Below are positions 42,439 to 51,933 of a DNA stretch of 64,000 nucleotides, one piece after another. The first letter of the stretch is position 1. Each line of letters opens with the position of its first letter. The position numbers were made by a program, and so were the translations under genes. Below the pieces are notes generated by a model. That model was given only the letters and a program-made list of their open reading frames with translations. It ran no database searches and was not told the DNA's origin. The DNA lies in the NCBI RefSeq assembly GCF_019049655.1, contig NZ_JAFMOX010000065.1, positions 306,997 through 370,996 of the forward strand. The letters are read 5' to 3'. Origin of the DNA: Rahnella rivi (GTDB lineage Bacteria; Pseudomonadota; Gammaproteobacteria; Enterobacterales; Enterobacteriaceae).

Positions 42439-43170
42439 TCAGGAACGCCACAAACAACTGCCGCCTTTTTTCACGACCAGATCAAGACGCTCTTCATGCC
42501 ACGCCAGCTCCTGCTCGCTGGCGTTGATCACTTTGAGGCCGGACGCCGGACGCGCGATCCGCTGGATCCCCTGCCCGTCCGCACCGGTGTTTTGCTCACC
42601 TTCGTGGGTAAACTTGATGCTGGTCTGGCCGCCGGTCATCATCAGATACACTTCGGCCAGGATTTCGGAGTCAAGCAGTGCGCCGTGCAGCGTACGTTTG
42701 CTGTTGTCGATCAGGTAGCGATCACTCAGCGCATCGAGGTTATTACGTTTGCCGGGAAACAGCTTACGCGCCATCGCCAGACTGTCGGTGATTTTACAGA
42801 ACGTCTCGGTTTTCGGCAGATTACGGCCCAGCATGTCGAACTCGTAATCCATAAAGCCGATATCGAACGTCGCGTTATGGATGACCAGTTCGCCGCCACG
42901 AATGTATTCGATAAAATCGTCCGCGACCTCGGCAAACGTCGGTTTGTCGGCGAGGAATTCATCGCTGATGCCGTGAACGCCAAAGGCTTCCGGGTCGATC
43001 AGGCGATCGGGCTTGAGATAAACGTGAAAATTGCGGCCGGTCAGGCGGCGGTTCACCACCTCAACGGCACCGATTTCAATAATCCGGTGCCCTTCGTAAT
43101 GGACGCCGAGTTTGTTCATACCGGTGGTTTCGGTATCGAGAACAATCTGTCTGGTAGGAGAAGAAATCAT
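42439..43170 (-). CDS. dnaQ: DnaQ, DNA polymerase III epsilon subunit, 3'-5' proofreading exonuclease
   Basis: The 243-residue protein has the DEDDh exonuclease motifs: VLDTETTGMNK (Asp12, Glu14), HNATFDIGFMDYEF and HGALLDSEILAEVY. After the exonuclease domain (about 1-180) a linker leads to the C-terminal segment that binds DnaE. It removes mismatched bases at the replication fork. It is divergent from rnhA across 69 nt, as in E. coli. Confidence 0.97.
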   Translation of the reverse strand: MISSPTRQIVLDTETTGMNKLGVHYEGHRIIEIGAVEVVNRRLTGRNFHVYLKPDRLIDPEAFGVHGISDEFLADKPTFAEVADDFIEYIRGGELVIHNATFDIGFMDYEFDMLGRNLPKTETFCKITDSLAMARKLFPGKRNNLDALSDRYLIDNSKRTLHGALLDSEILAEVYLMMTGGQTSIKFTHEGEQNTGADGQGIQRIARPASGLKVINASEQELAWHEERLDLVVKKGGSCLWRS

Positions 43171-43239
43171 ATTGCAGTGCTCGCAGCGCTCGTTTATGTC
43201 AGACTTGGCTTTTACATTTGATGGAAGAGTCTACCAGAG

Positions 43240-43707
43240 ATGACCAAACAGGTAGAAATTTTCACCGACGGCTCCTGCCTGGGTAATCCCGGCCCCGGCG
43301 GTTTCGGTGCGATTTTACGCTATAAGCAGCATGAAAAAGAGTTCAGCGCCGGTTTCCGGCTGACCACCAATAACCGCATGGAAATGATGGCGGCAATTGT
43401 GGCACTGGAAGCCTTGTCCACGCCGTGCGAAGTCACGCTGAGCACCGACAGCCAGTATGTGCGCCAGGGCATTACCACCTGGATCCATAACTGGAAAAAA
43501 CGCGGCTGGAAAACAGCGGACAAAAAGCCGGTGAAAAACGTCGATTTGTGGAAGCGTCTCGACGCCGCCATTCAGACACATCAGCTGAACTGGATGTGGG
43601 TGAAAGGCCACGCCGGTCATCCGGAAAACGAACGCTGTGACGTGCTGGCAAAAGAAGCGGCGGGCAATCCGACGCTGGAAGATGTCGGTTATCAGGCCGA
43701 GAATTAA
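43240..43707 (+). CDS. rnhA: RnhA, ribonuclease HI
   Basis: A 155-residue type 1 RNase H with the catalytic acids Asp10 (FTDGSCLGNPGPGG), Glu48 (NNRMEMMAA) and Asp70 (LSTDSQYV) and the basic handle HNWKKRGWKTADKKPVKNVDLW. It cuts RNA in RNA-DNA hybrids. Length equals the E. coli enzyme. It is convergent with yafS, 58 nt apart. Confidence 0.97.
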   Translation: MTKQVEIFTDGSCLGNPGPGGFGAILRYKQHEKEFSAGFRLTTNNRMEMMAAIVALEALSTPCEVTLSTDSQYVRQGITTWIHNWKKRGWKTADKKPVKNVDLWKRLDAAIQTHQLNWMWVKGHAGHPENERCDVLAKEAAGNPTLEDVGYQAEN

Positions 43708-43765
43708 CGCCGCAGGAACCACACCCTGTCCCCGCCGCCCCTCATCAGAGGGACGGTGTAGAACT

Positions 43766-44491
43766 TTAGTCCCGATGTTCTTCCCGGTAACTTTTCGTTG
43801 CCCCCACCGCCTGGGGTATTTTTTGTTTCTGCGCGGGCACTTTTTTCGCCATCGGCGTCAGCGGGAAAGTCCGCTTGCGGGCAATAATCAGCGTCATACA
43901 GCCCAGCGCGGGCAGATGCGTACTCAGCAGTTTCCCCCCGTTTTTCCTCCACGGCAGCACATGAAAACGCCGGTGAACCATCACTTCGTAATTCAGTAAA
44001 GACAGCCAGTCAAGTAACCGCATTTGGGTGAACAGGCGGCTGCTGTAGGGCTGACGTTTGCGAAAGAACGGCATCAGTTTGCCCAGCCCCAGCAGGCTCA
44101 GGGGATTGAAGCTGCTTAACACTATCCAGCCATCATCAATCAGCACGCGATCCACTTCACGCAATATGCGGTGCGGGTCTTCGGCGTAGGCCAGCGTATG
44201 GCTGAGCAGGCAGGCATCGACAGATTTTGCGGCGAACGGCAGAGAGTAAGGGTCGCCTCTGACGTGCATCCCTTCTCCCTGCGAGGCGAAATTGACCTGA
44301 TGCGAAATAGGACAGGCTTCGGCATTGAGTTCGGCACTTAATGCGCCGATTTTCAGCAGGTGAAAACCGTACAGTTTTCCCCACCAGGGTTGCAGTTGTT
44401 GCTCAAGCGCGGCACGGTAGTAGTCGCCGCACGGGATTTCATCCCATGAAGCCGGAGCAACAATGTTCTTACGGGCGCGGGCGGGTCGCAT
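43766..44491 (-). CDS. yafS: YafS, putative SAM-dependent methyltransferase
   Basis: The 241-residue protein matches E. coli YafS: YGFHLLKIGALSAELN, the methyltransferase type 11 core DPYSLPFAAKSVDACLLSHTLAYAEDPHRILREVDRVLIDDGWIVLSSF, and LLDWLSLLNYEV. The glycine-rich SAM loop is weak, as in E. coli. The substrate is unknown. It is divergent from gloB with a short shared promoter region, and its C-terminal tail is basic and variable. Confidence 0.88.
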   Translation of the reverse strand: MRPARARKNIVAPASWDEIPCGDYYRAALEQQLQPWWGKLYGFHLLKIGALSAELNAEACPISHQVNFASQGEGMHVRGDPYSLPFAAKSVDACLLSHTLAYAEDPHRILREVDRVLIDDGWIVLSSFNPLSLLGLGKLMPFFRKRQPYSSRLFTQMRLLDWLSLLNYEVMVHRRFHVLPWRKNGGKLLSTHLPALGCMTLIIARKRTFPLTPMAKKVPAQKQKIPQAVGATKSYREEHRD

Positions 44492-44534
44492 ATTTTATTA
44501 TCTTCTTTCAAGCAGTTGCCAAAGAGAGGTTGCC

Positions 44535-45290
44535 ATGAATCTTATCAGTATTCCTGCGTTACAGGACAATTACATTTGGTTGCTGGATGACCAGAAAGGG
44601 CATTGTCTGATCGTCGATCCGGGCGAAGCGGCGCCGGTATTGGCCGCGTTAAAATCGCACAATTTAACCCCTGATGCGATCCTTCTCACCCACCATCATC
44701 ATGACCATGTGGGGGGAGTAAACGAGATTTGCAGCCATTTTCCTGCTCTGAAAGTGTACGGACCTCACGAAACTGAGAGCAAATTTAGTCAGATTAGTCT
44801 TAAAAACGGTGACAAATTGGAAATTGGCGGTCTGGAATGGCAAATCTTTGCTACCCCCGGGCACACTCTTGGTCATATTTCATACTATAGCGCACCTTAT
44901 CTATTCTGCGGAGACACGATGTTTTCAGCCGGATGCGGCCGTTTGTTCGAAGGGACCCCCGAACAAATGTACCAGTCGTTTCAACGGTTAGCTGCACTGC
45001 CTGACGAAACATTCGTCTGTGCCGCGCATGAATATACTCTCTCAAATCTTAAGTTTGCGCGGTCCATTTTGCCCGAGGATCATGATATTCATTCTCATGA
45101 GCACAAAGTGCAACAAATGCGCGAAAAGGGACAATCTTCCCTGCCTTCTACCCTCGGTCTTGAACGGAAAATTAACCTATTTTTACGATGTGATGATCTT
45201 GATTTACAAAACAAATTAAACCTTAACGATCCCTTAAAACCCGCCTGGCACGTTTTCGCCCATTTAAGGGCTCTCAAGGATAGCTTCTGA
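44535..45290 (+). CDS. gloB: GloB, hydroxyacylglutathione hydrolase (glyoxalase II)
   Basis: The 251-residue metallo-beta-lactamase-fold enzyme has the metal motif LTHHHHDHVGG (His53, His55, Asp57, His58), TPGHTLGHI and FCGDTMFSAGCGRLFEG, with AAHEYTLSNLKFA near 165. It hydrolyses S-lactoylglutathione, completing methylglyoxal detoxification. The ATG at 44535 (MNLISIPALQDNY) has AGAGG upstream. It is followed by mltD after 69 nt. Confidence 0.95.
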   Translation: MNLISIPALQDNYIWLLDDQKGHCLIVDPGEAAPVLAALKSHNLTPDAILLTHHHHDHVGGVNEICSHFPALKVYGPHETESKFSQISLKNGDKLEIGGLEWQIFATPGHTLGHISYYSAPYLFCGDTMFSAGCGRLFEGTPEQMYQSFQRLAALPDETFVCAAHEYTLSNLKFARSILPEDHDIHSHEHKVQQMREKGQSSLPSTLGLERKINLFLRCDDLDLQNKLNLNDPLKPAWHVFAHLRALKDSF

Positions 45291-45359
45291 ACCCAAAGGT
45301 TGTGTTTTTCTTCTTAGCAAAGTATTATCGCTCGTCTTTTAAGCAACTATGACACACAC

Positions 45360-46748
45360 ATGAAGGCATATGCGATCCTAATAATCGCCTCCATGTTGCT
45401 CACCGGTTGCCAGGCGTCCAGGCAGGGCGCGAAGGTACCCGAGCAACATGCACAGAGTTTGTCTTCAGCAAGTCAAAGTGAAGAAGCAGGACAGTTCACA
45501 GGTGATGGCCGAGCGGCCTCTGGGGGATGGTTGGATGGAAACGACGCCGCCTCTCAGCAAAACCTGTGGAACTTCATTGGCGACGAGCTGAAGATGAAGG
45601 TTCCGGATAACCCCCGGATCCGCGAGCAAAGAGTTAAATATTTAAAACATAAGAGCTATCTCCACGATGTAACATTACGGGCAGAGCCGTACATGTACTG
45701 GATCACCGAGCAGATTAAGAAACGTAAGATGCCGATGGAACTGGTACTGCTACCCATAGTGGAGAGCGCTTTTGACCCCAAAGCAACCTCATCAGCTAAC
45801 GCTGCTGGGTTGTGGCAGATTGTGCCGCAGACGGGTCGCAACTATGGTCTGAAACAAAACCAGTGGTATGACGGACGCCGCGATGTTGTGGCTTCGACGA
45901 CTGCTGCGCTTGATATGATGCAACGCCTGAACAAGATGTTTGGCGGCGACTGGTTACTGACCGTGGCTGCGTATAACAGTGGTGAAGGCCGCGTGATGCA
46001 AGCGGTGAAAGCGAATAAAGCAAAAGGTCGACCTACGGATTTCTGGTCTTTGGCACTGCCGCGTGAAACATCGATTTATGTTCCGAAGATGTTAGCGCTG
46101 AGTGACCTCTTAAAGAACAGCAAGAAGTATGGCATCAACCTGCCGAAACCGAGTGAAGACCGTGCTCTGGCGCGTGTTGAAGTCGGACAGCAAATGCAAT
46201 TAACGCAGGCCGCTGAAATGTCAGGTATGTCACTGACCAAGCTGAAGTCGTTTAACACTGGCTACAAGAAGAATGTGACCGCGCCGAATGGCCCGCATTA
46301 CATTGTTCTGCCGAAGGCGCATGCCGACCAGTTAAAGGATTCTCTGGCTGATGGCGATATCGCCGCAGTGCAGCAAACCCAACTGGCCAGCAACACTCCG
46401 TCAGGGGCAAAACAGTACAAGGTTCGCTCCGGCGACAGCTTGTCTGGTATTGCAGCCCGACTGAATGTGAAAACCCGTGATCTACAGCGTTGGAACAATT
46501 TGCGCTCAGCAGGCGCGTTAAAAGTTGGGCAAACACTGCAGGTGGCGGATAACAGCGTCAGCGATACCAGCGTAAACGGTGGCAGCATCACTTATCAGGT
46601 ACGTAAAGGCGATTCGTTGTCGAGCATTGCCAGGCGTCACGGCGTGAACATCAAAGATGTCATGCGCTGGAACGCGTCAGCAGACAACCTTCAGCCAGGC
46701 AAAAAGCTAACGCTGTTTGTTAGCAACAAAATGAGCCCGGAAACCTGA
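45360..46748 (+). CDS. mltD: MltD, membrane-bound lytic murein transglycosylase D
   Basis: A 462-residue lipoprotein with lipobox LLTGC (Cys17), a lysozyme-like transglycosylase domain with catalytic Glu135 in LPIVESAFDPKA and the motifs AAGLWQIVPQTG and AAYNSGEGRV, and two LysM repeats at about 351-395 and 410-454 that bind peptidoglycan. It cuts glycan strands to 1,6-anhydro products at the outer membrane. Between the domains is a linker. A strong terminator follows. Confidence 0.95.
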   Translation: MKAYAILIIASMLLTGCQASRQGAKVPEQHAQSLSSASQSEEAGQFTGDGRAASGGWLDGNDAASQQNLWNFIGDELKMKVPDNPRIREQRVKYLKHKSYLHDVTLRAEPYMYWITEQIKKRKMPMELVLLPIVESAFDPKATSSANAAGLWQIVPQTGRNYGLKQNQWYDGRRDVVASTTAALDMMQRLNKMFGGDWLLTVAAYNSGEGRVMQAVKANKAKGRPTDFWSLALPRETSIYVPKMLALSDLLKNSKKYGINLPKPSEDRALARVEVGQQMQLTQAAEMSGMSLTKLKSFNTGYKKNVTAPNGPHYIVLPKAHADQLKDSLADGDIAAVQQTQLASNTPSGAKQYKVRSGDSLSGIAARLNVKTRDLQRWNNLRSAGALKVGQTLQVADNSVSDTSVNGGSITYQVRKGDSLSSIARRHGVNIKDVMRWNASADNLQPGKKLTLFVSNKMSPET

Positions 46749-46762
46749 CAGGTTTGGACCAT

Positions 46763-46796
46763 AAAAAAGCACCCTGAACATTCCGGGTGCTTTTTT
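46763..46796. terminator. Bidirectional terminator between mltD and yafD
   Basis: AAAAAAGCACCC pairs with GGGTGCTTTTTT over a 10-nt loop, with T8 after it on the plus strand and A-run before it. It serves both convergent genes. Confidence 0.92.
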
Positions 46797-46822
46797 TTAT
46801 CCAAAATTTGGGAAGGGCTTTT

Positions 46823-47644
46823 TTACTGCACCAGAGGTTTACCGGCCAGAAACTCTACGCGCAGCGGATTATGGTCAGACGCACGGGTTTCCATGACGGA
46901 AGCGTGAGTCACGCTCAGGTCGCGATAGAAGATGAAATCGAGCGGTCTGCCAAAGGCGCGTTTACGGTAATCCGCCGGGAAACGCACTTCTTCCAGATGA
47001 ATATTCCCCGCGAAACCAAACAGCGCGTTGATACGCTGTTTGCTCCAGGCATTGAAATCCCCCGCCATGATCACCGGGCCTTTATGGTTCGCAATCTGCT
47101 CACCAATCGGGTCAAGTTGCTTGCTGTAAACGTCGATCCCAATACTGAAATTGACCGCATGAATGTTTACAACCATCAGCAGACGACCATCCAGTAACGG
47201 ATAGACGGTGACTAATGCCGATTTTGCCAGTCTGAGCAGCGGCTCACGCTCACGCAGAGGGCAACAATAGACCGGGTGTGCCGCAGACAGTGTCATCACG
47301 CCAGAGGGGTGCTGAGGCAGCATAAACGCAGGCACCTGATCGGCTGCCAGATAGTTGGACGTGGCATAACGGATCAGTTCCGGCGTGGTTTGCGCTTCCT
47401 GAAGTAATACCAGTTGCGCATCTTTGCCGAAATCACGCAGGACTGACAACCAGTCAGCCCGCTGCTGTTTGAAGATATTCCACACCATGACGCGCAAAAT
47501 ATTCGAGTTAGGAAGTGCGGCACCCGGCGGCAAATCTGGCCCCAAATGTGCGAGGGCGCCTGGGAAAATTTGCTCAGCGGGCTGACCTGCCACATACCTC
47601 ATTGCATATGTTTTTTTTCGCACGCTAATCGCCTGTTCACTCAT
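46823..47644 (-). CDS. yafD: YafD, endonuclease/exonuclease/phosphatase family protein
   Basis: The 273-residue protein follows E. coli YafD: RVMVWNIFKQQRADWLSVLRDFGKDAQLVLLQEAQT (metal Asn and Glu), VVNIHAVNFSIG, VIMAGDFNAWSKQR and ASDHNPLRVEF, the DNase I-like fold. Its function is not established; a link to stress survival has been suggested in pathogens. The N-terminal eight residues extend past the E. coli start. It is convergent with mltD. Confidence 0.9.
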   Translation of the reverse strand: MSEQAISVRKKTYAMRYVAGQPAEQIFPGALAHLGPDLPPGAALPNSNILRVMVWNIFKQQRADWLSVLRDFGKDAQLVLLQEAQTTPELIRYATSNYLAADQVPAFMLPQHPSGVMTLSAAHPVYCCPLREREPLLRLAKSALVTVYPLLDGRLLMVVNIHAVNFSIGIDVYSKQLDPIGEQIANHKGPVIMAGDFNAWSKQRINALFGFAGNIHLEEVRFPADYRKRAFGRPLDFIFYRDLSVTHASVMETRASDHNPLRVEFLAGKPLVQ

Positions 47645-47864
47645 TCAATGATGCTATGTGAGAGATCATCTCTCAACGAAAGTTCAGTATACGCCCGCAG
47701 GCGCTCAGGCCAAATCTGTTTACAAGGGTATACAACCCGCCTGTTCCCCTAAAGGCTAGCATAAAAAAAGCCCCGCCCATTACCGGACCTGATTCGATGG
47801 CGGCGTTGATCTGCTTGTGCTTAAATGACAGAAATATCAGATGATTTATGCTGGAGTAACATCA

Positions 47865-48764
47865 ATGCGAGCCAGTTCTGAAGAGTTGATGACCTTTGTG
47901 ACCGTGGTGGAAAGTGGCAGTTTTAGCCGTGCGGCGGAACAGCTTGGGCAGGATAATTCAGTCGTCAGCCGGACGCTGAAACGGCTGGAGCAAAAGCTTG
48001 GGATCACCCTGCTCAACCGTACTACGCGCCAGATCAGCCTGACACATGAAGGCGAACGGTATTTTGTTCGCGTGCAGAAAATCCTGCATGACATGGCTGC
48101 CGCCGAAGACGACTTACTGGAAAACCGCGACGATCCGCAGGGATTGCTGCGCGTAGACGCCGCCACGCCGGTGATCCTGCACGTCATTACCCCGCTGGTG
48201 GCTGAATTCACCGAACGCTTTCCGAAGATGTCGCTGGCGCTGTTTTCTTCCGAGAGCAACATCAATCTGATCGACCACAAAGTTGATGTGGCGATCCGCG
48301 TCGGCGAGCTTGAGGATTCAAGCCTGCGCGCCCGCAAACTGATGCTCAGCTACCGCAGCGTGCTGGCCTCGCCGGAATACCTGAAAAAATGGGGAACGCC
48401 GCAAAGCGTCGACGCGTTACTGAAGCACCGTTGCCTGGGGTTTAACGAAGTGGTCGCGCTGAACAAATGGCCGCTGCTGTGCGCCGATGGCCAGCAACTG
48501 ACGATCACCCCGTTTATCAGTTCCGGCAGCGGCGAAACGCTGCGCAGGCTGTGTTTGCAGGGCAACGGTATCGCCTGTCTGTCGGATTTCATGACCGATG
48601 AAGATGTGCAGCGCGGGGATTTAGTCAAACTGCTTGCGCCGGATGTCATGCGCATCGCGATGCCGCTGCACGCGGTGTATTACAGCGACCAGCGGGTCAG
48701 TACCCGGATTCGGAGTTTCATTGATTTTTTAAGCGAGAAGCTCGGGGATTCTGACAGGAAATAA
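47865..48764 (+). CDS. yafC: YafC, LysR-family transcriptional regulator
   Basis: A 299-residue LysR protein with helix-turn-helix SFSRAAEQLGQDNSVVSRTLKRLEQKLGITLLNRTTRQISLT (about 20-62) and the effector domain that follows, ending in VYYSDQRVSTRIRSFIDFLSEK as in E. coli YafC. The target genes are unknown. The ATG at 47865 has GGAG 8 nt upstream and matches the E. coli start. It is convergent with the APE cluster, 39 nt from its last gene. Confidence 0.9.
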   Translation: MRASSEELMTFVTVVESGSFSRAAEQLGQDNSVVSRTLKRLEQKLGITLLNRTTRQISLTHEGERYFVRVQKILHDMAAAEDDLLENRDDPQGLLRVDAATPVILHVITPLVAEFTERFPKMSLALFSSESNINLIDHKVDVAIRVGELEDSSLRARKLMLSYRSVLASPEYLKKWGTPQSVDALLKHRCLGFNEVVALNKWPLLCADGQQLTITPFISSGSGETLRRLCLQGNGIACLSDFMTDEDVQRGDLVKLLAPDVMRIAMPLHAVYYSDQRVSTRIRSFIDFLSEKLGDSDRK

Positions 48765-48803
48765 TTCTCGATCAGGTGATGCCGGTTTCGCGGAAATGTC
48801 GGT

Positions 48804-49496
48804 TCACCGGCTCCCGGCATCAAAGGATGTCCAGTCGCGCTGACGCTGAGAAATAAGCATTTCGCTGGCGGATTCAAACCGGTATTCCTGCGGCGCCCCG
48901 ACGCCTTGCGGAACGGCCACCGCGCTCATCACCGTGCCACGCCTTGCACACCATAACCGGCTGCCGGTCGCTGGCTGCGAGGTAAAACGTCTTGCGGCGG
49001 GGTCGAGATGAAGGCGGTCCATTTGCCAGACGCTTGCGCCCTGCTGTTTCAGCCACGCCTCACGTAAACACCAGAGCTGCCAGAAGGCAGTCTGCGAATC
49101 GGTCTGCTCTACCATCCACCGGAATTCGCCAGCGCTGAAGGCCGCCTGCGCGATAGCCAGATAACGCGGACGCGGGCGCATCTGCTCGACGTCACATCCG
49201 GTTTGTCCGGCGTCGCACAGAACCAGTTCCAGACAGTTTTTACTGTGGCTGAGGGAAAAATGCGGCAGGGAGGGATCGACAAACGACGGTTTGCCCGTGG
49301 CGGAAATCTGCATAGCGGGCAGCATTTCACAGCCTTTAAAAGCCCACATCGCTTGCGCCAGCAGCGCCCTTCCCGCAAGCCATTGCTGCCTGCGGGCGGG
49401 GTTCATGCTTTCACTTTGCGCGAGGAGGTCTGCGGGCAAACGCGACAGCGGGAAGCGGTCGTTCAGCTGTGCCGTCACGAAATACGCAGACGTCAT
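48804..49496 (-). CDS. 4'-phosphopantetheinyl transferase of the APE cluster
   Basis: This 230-residue Sfp-type transferase has HFSLSHSKNCLELVLCDAGQTGCDVEQMRPRPRYLAIA and FWQLWCLREAWLKQQGASVWQMDRL: the Mg-binding Asp and Glu and the WxxKE-type motif, here REAWLKQ. It attaches phosphopantetheine to the Ser of the ApeE and ApeF carrier proteins. It lies 3 nt after apeR as the last gene of the cluster. The gene letter used for it elsewhere is not certain, so none is given. Confidence 0.85.
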   Translation of the reverse strand: MTSAYFVTAQLNDRFPLSRLPADLLAQSESMNPARRQQWLAGRALLAQAMWAFKGCEMLPAMQISATGKPSFVDPSLPHFSLSHSKNCLELVLCDAGQTGCDVEQMRPRPRYLAIAQAAFSAGEFRWMVEQTDSQTAFWQLWCLREAWLKQQGASVWQMDRLHLDPAARRFTSQPATGSRLWCARRGTVMSAVAVPQGVGAPQEYRFESASEMLISQRQRDWTSFDAGSR

Positions 49497-49499
49497 CAG

Positions 49500-50729
49500 T
49501 TATGGCCAGCGACGGAAAACCAGCGACGTATTAATGCCGCCAAACGCGAAGTTATTCGACTGAATAAACTCGGTCTGAATATGACGCGATTCGCCCATGA
49601 TGTAGTCCAGTTCGCCGCACAGCGGATCCGGCTGCGTCAGGTTGATGGTTGGAACAAAGCGATCTTCGCGCATCATTTCCAGCGACATCCAGGCTTCCAG
49701 CGCACCACAGGCGCCGAGCGTATGGCCGAAGTAACTTTTCAGCGACGAAATCGGCGTTCTGTCGCCAAAGACCGCCGCCGTCGCCTGACTTTCCGCGATA
49801 TCCCCGCGATCGGTTGCCGTACCATGCGCACTGATGTAGCCAATCTCCGCCGCAGAAATACCGGCGTTTTTCAGCGCTTTTTCAATGCAAATTTGCATGG
49901 TGGATTGCTGCGGCTGAGTGATGTGCGCAGCGTCGCAGTTGGTGGCGAACCCGACGATCTCGGCATAAATTTTCGCACCCCGCGCGCTGGCGTGTTCGAG
50001 GGATTCGAGGATCAGCGCGCCAGCACCTTCGCCAATCACCAGCCCGTCACGCTGCGCATCGAACGGACGAGGAGATAATTCGGGATGATCGTTTTGCTGG
50101 CTGGTAGCGAACAACGTGTCAAAAACCGCGGCTTCCGACGGGCATAACTCTTCCGCACCGCCCGCCACCATCACGGTCTGGTAGCCGTGTTTGATCGCTT
50201 CATACGCATAGCCGATGCCCTGGCTGCCCGATGTGCAGGCACTGGACGTCGGGATCACCCGTCCTTTCAGACCAAAGAACAGACCGGCATTCACTGCCGT
50301 GGTGTGCGGCATCATCTGCACGTACGTGGTGCCGGTGATGTTGTTGGTGTGCTTTTCCGTCAGCATGGTGGCGAATTCGCTGACCGGCCCGGTGCTGCCG
50401 GTGGAAGATCCGAAGGCAATGCCGGTTTCGCCGTTGGTCAGGATCGGATCATCAAGTAAACCCGCCTGTTCCAGGGCCAGTTCCACCGCACGGGTAGACA
50501 GCAGCGAGACGCGCCCCATTGAACGGATGCGCTTGCGGGTGTAATGCGCCGGGACAACAAAATCATCCACCGGCGCACCAAGATGCGTATTCAGCCCCTG
50601 ATAAATCAGCCATTCGTCCATGTGGCGAACCGCGTTACGCCCCTGCTGCAGGCGGGCGCTGACGTCGTGCCAGTGATTACCGAACGCCGTAATTCCTTTC
50701 ATGCCGGTGACGACTACACGGTGTGTCAT
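49500..50729 (-). CDS. apeR: ApeR, 3-oxoacyl-ACP synthase
   Basis: The 409-residue FabF-like ketosynthase has catalytic Cys165 (SSACTSGSQG), the first His in SAHGTATDRGD and the second in KSYFGHTLGACGA. It is complete, unlike ApeC. In the studied APE system ApeR acts as a ketosynthase in an early condensation; the detailed division of labour with ApeO is from published work as recalled. It overlaps apeQ by 4 nt. Confidence 0.9.
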   Translation of the reverse strand: MTHRVVVTGMKGITAFGNHWHDVSARLQQGRNAVRHMDEWLIYQGLNTHLGAPVDDFVVPAHYTRKRIRSMGRVSLLSTRAVELALEQAGLLDDPILTNGETGIAFGSSTGSTGPVSEFATMLTEKHTNNITGTTYVQMMPHTTAVNAGLFFGLKGRVIPTSSACTSGSQGIGYAYEAIKHGYQTVMVAGGAEELCPSEAAVFDTLFATSQQNDHPELSPRPFDAQRDGLVIGEGAGALILESLEHASARGAKIYAEIVGFATNCDAAHITQPQQSTMQICIEKALKNAGISAAEIGYISAHGTATDRGDIAESQATAAVFGDRTPISSLKSYFGHTLGACGALEAWMSLEMMREDRFVPTINLTQPDPLCGELDYIMGESRHIQTEFIQSNNFAFGGINTSLVFRRWP

Positions 50730-51457
50730 ACCATGCCTCCGTTGATGGAAATCACCTGACGGGTAACATAGCCGGCAATATCTGACATCAGATAGCTCGC
50801 CAGGCCCGCCACTTCATCGGCATTGCCCATACGTTTGAGCGGGATCATACTCATCGCCGCGTCGAACGCCGGTTTCTCCATCTCCAGCATGCCTGTATCG
50901 ATAAGCCCCGGCGCAATGCAGTTCACGGTGATTTTGCGTTTTGCCAGCTCCAGCGACAGCGCCTTACAGGCACCGATAATGCCCGCTTTGGCCGCGCTGT
51001 AATTGACCTGCCCGCGGTTACCGGTGATACCCGAAACAGAAGACAGCGCAATAATGCGCCCGCCCTGACGCAGCCCGATCATCGGCATAACGCAGGGATG
51101 TAACACGTTATAGAAACTGTCGAGATTGGTGTGGATCACGCCATCCCAGTCTTCATCGGTGAGTGCCGGAAACGCCGCATCGCGGGTAATACCGGCGTTA
51201 TTAACCACGCCGTAATACGCGCCGTGCGCCTCAATATCACGCTCAATTACCTCGCGGCACTGCGCACGGTGGCTGATATCAAATTGCACAATACGGCCAC
51301 TGCCGCCGAATCCGGCGATCTGCTGCAAGGTATCTTCAGCCCCTGTTTTATCGCTGTGGTAGTGAATCGCTACCTCAAAACCGTCTTTCGCCAGCCGGAT
51401 GGCAATGGCTTTACCGATCCCTTTACTGGCGCCGGTGACTAATACTGAACGCGTCAT
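50726..51457 (-). CDS. apeQ: ApeQ, 3-oxoacyl-ACP reductase
   Basis: A 243-residue FabG-like SDR with TGASKGIGKAIAIRLA (about 7-22), NNAGITRDAAF, ALSSVSGITGNRGQVNYSAAKAG (Ser, Tyr, Lys of the catalytic set) and the C-terminal ISINGGMV. It reduces the beta-keto group of the ACP-bound polyene intermediate with NADPH. It overlaps both neighbours by 4 nt. Confidence 0.92.
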   Translation of the reverse strand: MTRSVLVTGASKGIGKAIAIRLAKDGFEVAIHYHSDKTGAEDTLQQIAGFGGSGRIVQFDISHRAQCREVIERDIEAHGAYYGVVNNAGITRDAAFPALTDEDWDGVIHTNLDSFYNVLHPCVMPMIGLRQGGRIIALSSVSGITGNRGQVNYSAAKAGIIGACKALSLELAKRKITVNCIAPGLIDTGMLEMEKPAFDAAMSMIPLKRMGNADEVAGLASYLMSDIAGYVTRQVISINGGMV

Positions 51458-51933
51458 GCCTGCATCCCCTGAGTTAATTTTATTATTTCGTCCTTGTCTG
51501 GCTGATAAGTATTCAGCCGTCCCTGTGCAACCTGTAGGTTGTCTTGTTCACCCTTAATACTGATAACACCTTCAAAACTCGCGATTTTTTCATCGCGTAA
51601 TACCATCGATACTCTGATTAATAATTCACTGCCCGCCGCAAATTCCGGGACGGCGCATTTAAGACCACGTCCGCCCAGCAGCATGCCTAATTGTGGCGGC
51701 TCGCCAGATTGTGCGCCATGCCAGCCGCTCCACACGCCGATCGTCTGCGCAATCAGCTCGAGGGAATACCACGCAGGCAACGCACCGTCCGCATTCAGAA
51801 AGGGGGCCAGTACGCTGTCCTGGCTCACCAAAACGCTGCACAACGCGGTGTCGCGGGTCACTTCAATCACGTTTTCCAGCAAGACCATCGGCTCAGCGTG
51901 AGGTAAAAAATCCGCCGCGTTTTGATAACTCAT
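51454..51933 (-). CDS. apeP: ApeP, dehydratase subunit of the APE cluster
   Basis: The 159-residue hotdog-fold protein has the catalytic His in FLPHAEPMVLL (His12) and an acidic partner in WYSLELIAQTIG. In the studied system ApeP works with ApeI as a dehydratase complex that makes each double bond. It overlaps apeQ and apeO by 4 nt each. Confidence 0.85.
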   Translation of the reverse strand: MSYQNAADFLPHAEPMVLLENVIEVTRDTALCSVLVSQDSVLAPFLNADGALPAWYSLELIAQTIGVWSGWHGAQSGEPPQLGMLLGGRGLKCAVPEFAAGSELLIRVSMVLRDEKIASFEGVISIKGEQDNLQVAQGRLNTYQPDKDEIIKLTQGMQA